Positions 28,489 through 30,381 of a DNA stretch of 30,381 nucleotides are shown here, piece by piece. Below the pieces are notes generated by a model that made no database searches, was not told the origin of the DNA, and saw only the letters and a list, made by a program, of their open reading frames with translations. A program made the translations under genes and the position numbers. Location: positions 1-30,381 of the forward strand of contig PCTT01000013.1 of NCBI GenBank assembly GCA_002771585.1. The letters are read 5' to 3'. How positions within the stretch are numbered: position 1 is the stretch's first letter; each line of letters starts with the position of its first letter. Source of the stretch: Candidatus Campbellbacteria bacterium CG22_combo_CG10-13_8_21_14_all_36_13. Lineage in GTDB: Bacteria; Patescibacteriota; Minisyncoccia; Phycocordibacterales; PCTT01.

Positions 28489-29014
28489 AGTCCTTAGGTT
28501 TATTTGCATCCTCTATGCGCTTCTGGAGCACGGCAAGCGGTTGGACATGAAAATGTGCTCGCTCCTCATCAGTGGTTGTTGGATCCACTTCATACATATA
28601 CACAGGGTCATTTGGACCACCACCTAACGATTGTGTACCGTACATCTGTGGCTTACCTTCAGACATCAAACTTCGATCCTTCGTCGCTGCAATAAGCCAA
28701 ACTGGATCCACCTCTCCCTCACGTTCCTTAAACCCGTCGCAGACAGCCTTTGATACAAATTCATGTGCCATCTTATAATGCCTTGTTTCGCGTCCATGCT
28801 GTAAAACCATCGCGGCATAATAATAATCTGCCGGCGTCTTACATAAGCCTGCTTCTACCATATCTATCACACGATAAAGACGAGCGTCGTCTCGCTCTTG
28901 CATCAAGTTTACATCCTGCTCCCAAAGTTTATCGATCCGGTCCTGTTGGTCCTCGTTGTAAATACGAGCAAGTTCTTCATTGAACTCTTTTTCATTTTCT
29001 TCAAACTTTTCCAT
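28487..29014 (-). CDS. DUF6624-like protein
   Basis: This 175-residue soluble protein has an N-terminal charged helical part (residues 1-50). The region ADYYYAAMVLQHGRETRHYKM, then WLIAATKDRSLMSEGKPQMYGTQSL, matches the DUF6624 pattern (helical AAxxxQHG, then D-R-x-L-x-x-x-G-K-P-Q-x-Y-G-T-Q). The end HFHVQPLAVLQKRI also fits. The function of the family is unknown. A promoter 114 bases upstream gives it a long leader, unlike its neighbours. Confidence 0.75.
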   Translation of the reverse strand: MEKFEENEKEFNEELARIYNEDQQDRIDKLWEQDVNLMQERDDARLYRVIDMVEAGLCKTPADYYYAAMVLQHGRETRHYKMAHEFVSKAVCDGFKEREGEVDPVWLIAATKDRSLMSEGKPQMYGTQSLGGGPNDPVYMYEVDPTTTDEERAHFHVQPLAVLQKRIEDANKPKD

Positions 29015-29127
29015 ATAAAATATTTAGAATTTACGCTCGCTCACCATCAAACATCGTGCACATCGCTGGCTTCTACGGTTGCGACCCTGTGGTAATGAAG
29101 CCCCATAAGGGTTCTTTCAATGTTTTT

Positions 29128-29136
29128 AGTATAGCA
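29128..29136 (-). promoter_or_regulatory. Extended -10 promoter of the DUF6624-like gene
   Basis: On the minus strand TGCTATACT predicts a start near 29121 and a leader of about 107 bases. In the leader is a 19-codon ORF, MGLHYHRVATVEASDVHDV, ending before the gene. No match to a known riboswitch is seen. Confidence 0.5.
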
Positions 29137-29225
29137 GATTTAGGGGTCTCGGTCGGGTCTATAAAAATCGGACAGAGACAAATGCTACACCCTTTAAGGA
29201 TTTTGGGTGTGTCTTATTTGAGGAC

Positions 29226-29918
29226 TTAGGTCAAAATCATCTTTGCCATCGCTTTCATTCGTCCATCCACATTAGGCATATCAAGCTCAATTTGAGATTT
29301 GCCACCCTTAAGTAATTCACGGAAATACAATGATACTGAAAATATGTTGAGTGTAAAAAATGGTGTCTCCATCCCAAGAACAATATCCTGAACTTTTACA
29401 GTAAATAAAGGGGTTATGTGATCAGTGTTCGATATCGGCATCCAATAAATGAGGAGAGGTTGCACAGGTACAGATTTGTATGACTCGGGCGGAATCATTG
29501 GGACTAAAACCTTAGTCACTCCATTGGGGTGGCTTCCCTTAGAAAAATCTACGTCTTTTTGCCTCTTCCAATAATGTCGTGTTGCCCGCAATAACTCATC
29601 ATCATCCGCTTCTATAATCAAAGGGGTTCCACCAATAGCCCAAGAAGACCAGTTTTTTATCTCAGTTTGATAGAGAGTTTCTTTTCCATCCTTATCCTTA
29701 ACATAAATCCACCTATCCAAACGTTTCCCCTTATTTTTACCAGTAGTAACAGGGGTATTTAAAATCTTAACCTCGGCACCATTCTTTTCCAGAAAATGCT
29801 TAAAGGCGTTTGCATTAAGATCTTCGCCAATCATACCGACAATACCCGAAGCGTGTCCGACATCATGCGGGTGTCTTCCGTCAAAAAATTCTAATGTTTC
29901 GCGTATGTCTATTTTCAT
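29226..29918 (-). CDS. PD-(D/E)XK-like nuclease candidate
   Basis: This 230-residue protein has the order expected of a PD-(D/E)XK nuclease. Early GEDLNANAFKHFLEKNG (Glu about residue 32) is followed by RLDRWIYV (Asp about 68) and then LYQTEIKNWS (Glu and Lys of the E-x-K pair, about 86-88). The C-terminal half is a mixed region (VPVQPLLIYWMPIS, FFTLNIFSVSLYFREL). No family name is recognised. It overlaps the upstream gene by 4 bases (ATGA), so the two form a unit. A restriction-like or defence role is possible; the motif evidence is by eye. Confidence 0.6.
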   Translation of the reverse strand: MKIDIRETLEFFDGRHPHDVGHASGIVGMIGEDLNANAFKHFLEKNGAEVKILNTPVTTGKNKGKRLDRWIYVKDKDGKETLYQTEIKNWSSWAIGGTPLIIEADDDELLRATRHYWKRQKDVDFSKGSHPNGVTKVLVPMIPPESYKSVPVQPLLIYWMPISNTDHITPLFTVKVQDIVLGMETPFFTLNIFSVSLYFRELLKGGKSQIELDMPNVDGRMKAMAKMILT

Positions 29919-30381
29919 AAGTTTTGTACTAATTTTAGAAGATCCTCCTCACGTTCGTAAGCCCTTAATCTTCCCGTAAGAATACCCGATCTATAGGAGA
30001 TACCGTCACTCATCAGTCGCCAGTTTGTATCAGTAAGTGCAACGCGAGCTATTTTCTGTAACGCCAGAGAACTCTCCCGATCCCTTCTGTCCGATTTGGT
30101 GTCGTACACAGTGAAAGGCATAAATAAATCCTTATCCATATCAGGTGTACCAAACTGAAGTTTGACATATCCCTCTTTCTCGAAAACAGGGGCGAGTAGC
30201 GTTTCCAACTCTACAACAGTGAGTTTTTTAAGCTTCGCAACTTTATCGTAATCATCCTTATGTTTTTCTTTCTCTTCGTGTTCCTTCAAAAACTTCTGCA
30301 CGAGATACGTACCTACGGACAAAAGTTCACCAATAATCCTAATGAAAAGTTCCTGCTGATGATTCTCGGAAGTCAGGCAAA
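29915..30381 (-). CDS. Unknown protein coupled to the nuclease candidate (partial, 5' end outside window)
   Basis: The frame is open from the window edge (30381) to a stop at 29915, so at least 154 residues are visible and the start lies outside. A TTG at 30322 is not needed as a start because protein-like sequence (ENHQQELFIRIIGELLSVG) continues upstream of it. It has a charged helix (FLKEHEEKEKHKDDY), then a domain with LETLLAPVFEKEGYVKLQFG and DTKSDRRDRESSLALQKIA. No family is recognised. The ATGA overlap shows translational coupling with the nuclease-like gene. Confidence 0.65.
   Translation of the reverse strand, partial: CLTSENHQQELFIRIIGELLSVGTYLVQKFLKEHEEKEKHKDDYDKVAKLKKLTVVELETLLAPVFEKEGYVKLQFGTPDMDKDLFMPFTVYDTKSDRRDRESSLALQKIARVALTDTNWRLMSDGISYRSGILTGRLRAYEREEDLLKLVQNL

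Noticed and set aside
1..30381. CRISPR array or insertion sequence
   Set aside because: No regularly spaced repeats of 20-40 bases, and no transposase motif in any frame read.

Overview
The window looks like chromosome from a member of the Candidate Phyla Radiation (Patescibacteria), most like a Parcubacteria-type lineage. I infer this from four things: an AT-rich composition, a transketolase split into two genes, a compact central-carbon operon of glycolysis and pentose-phosphate enzymes, and a large share of short membrane-anchored proteins of unknown function. UGA behaves as a normal stop, so this is not an SR1/Gracilibacteria-type code. Almost all genes are on the minus strand. No tRNA, rRNA, CRISPR array or insertion sequence was found.

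Layout on the minus strand, described from low to high coordinates. 1-4123 is a carbon operon: GAPDH, ribose-5-phosphate isomerase B, a divergent ribulose-phosphate 3-epimerase, and transketolase N- and C-terminal subunits (the last cut by the window edge). 4150-5793 holds a VTT/DedA-type membrane protein, a candidate ~110-nt small RNA with its own promoter and terminator, and an RluF-like pseudouridine synthase on the plus strand. 5924-10637 holds a type II NADH dehydrogenase, a prepilin with a small partner, endonuclease III, a VKOR-family protein, a Fur-family regulator, and a divergent ZIP metal transporter. 10634-14590 is a stretch of small housekeeping or unknown genes in which three are interrupted: an in-frame TAG, a frameshifted serine hydrolase, and a SOUL-family gene broken exactly at a seven-T slippery site. 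14663-16693 is an ECF sigma factor with a membrane protein and an exported protein.

17413-25211 is a copper island made of two consecutive transcription units. Each starts with a CsoR-type palindrome placed between the -35 and -10 elements. The first unit carries csoR, a rhodanese-DUF1573 fusion, a second DUF1573 protein and three uncharacterised membrane or Cys-containing proteins. The second carries a CopB-type (CPH) copper ATPase, a DUF5676-like protein, a Met-rich exported protein, a DUF411 protein, and two adjacent membrane proteins that both carry a CxxC motif near the N-terminus. The likely logic is copper sensing, export, periplasmic binding and thiol chemistry. The two CxxC membrane proteins and the CC...CNHGMAM protein are the best candidates for an undescribed part.

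25270-30381 holds an endonuclease/exonuclease/phosphatase protein, a DUF4349 protein, an exported protein, a hairpin-rich non-coding stretch, a DUF6624-like protein, and a two-gene unit with a PD-(D/E)XK-like nuclease that continues past the window.

A theme across the window is promoter position. For many genes a TATAAT-like -10 box lies only 6-7 bases before the start codon, so the mRNAs should be leaderless or nearly so. This also corrects several start codons. All functional statements come from reading the sequence and from memory of the families; no database search was possible.
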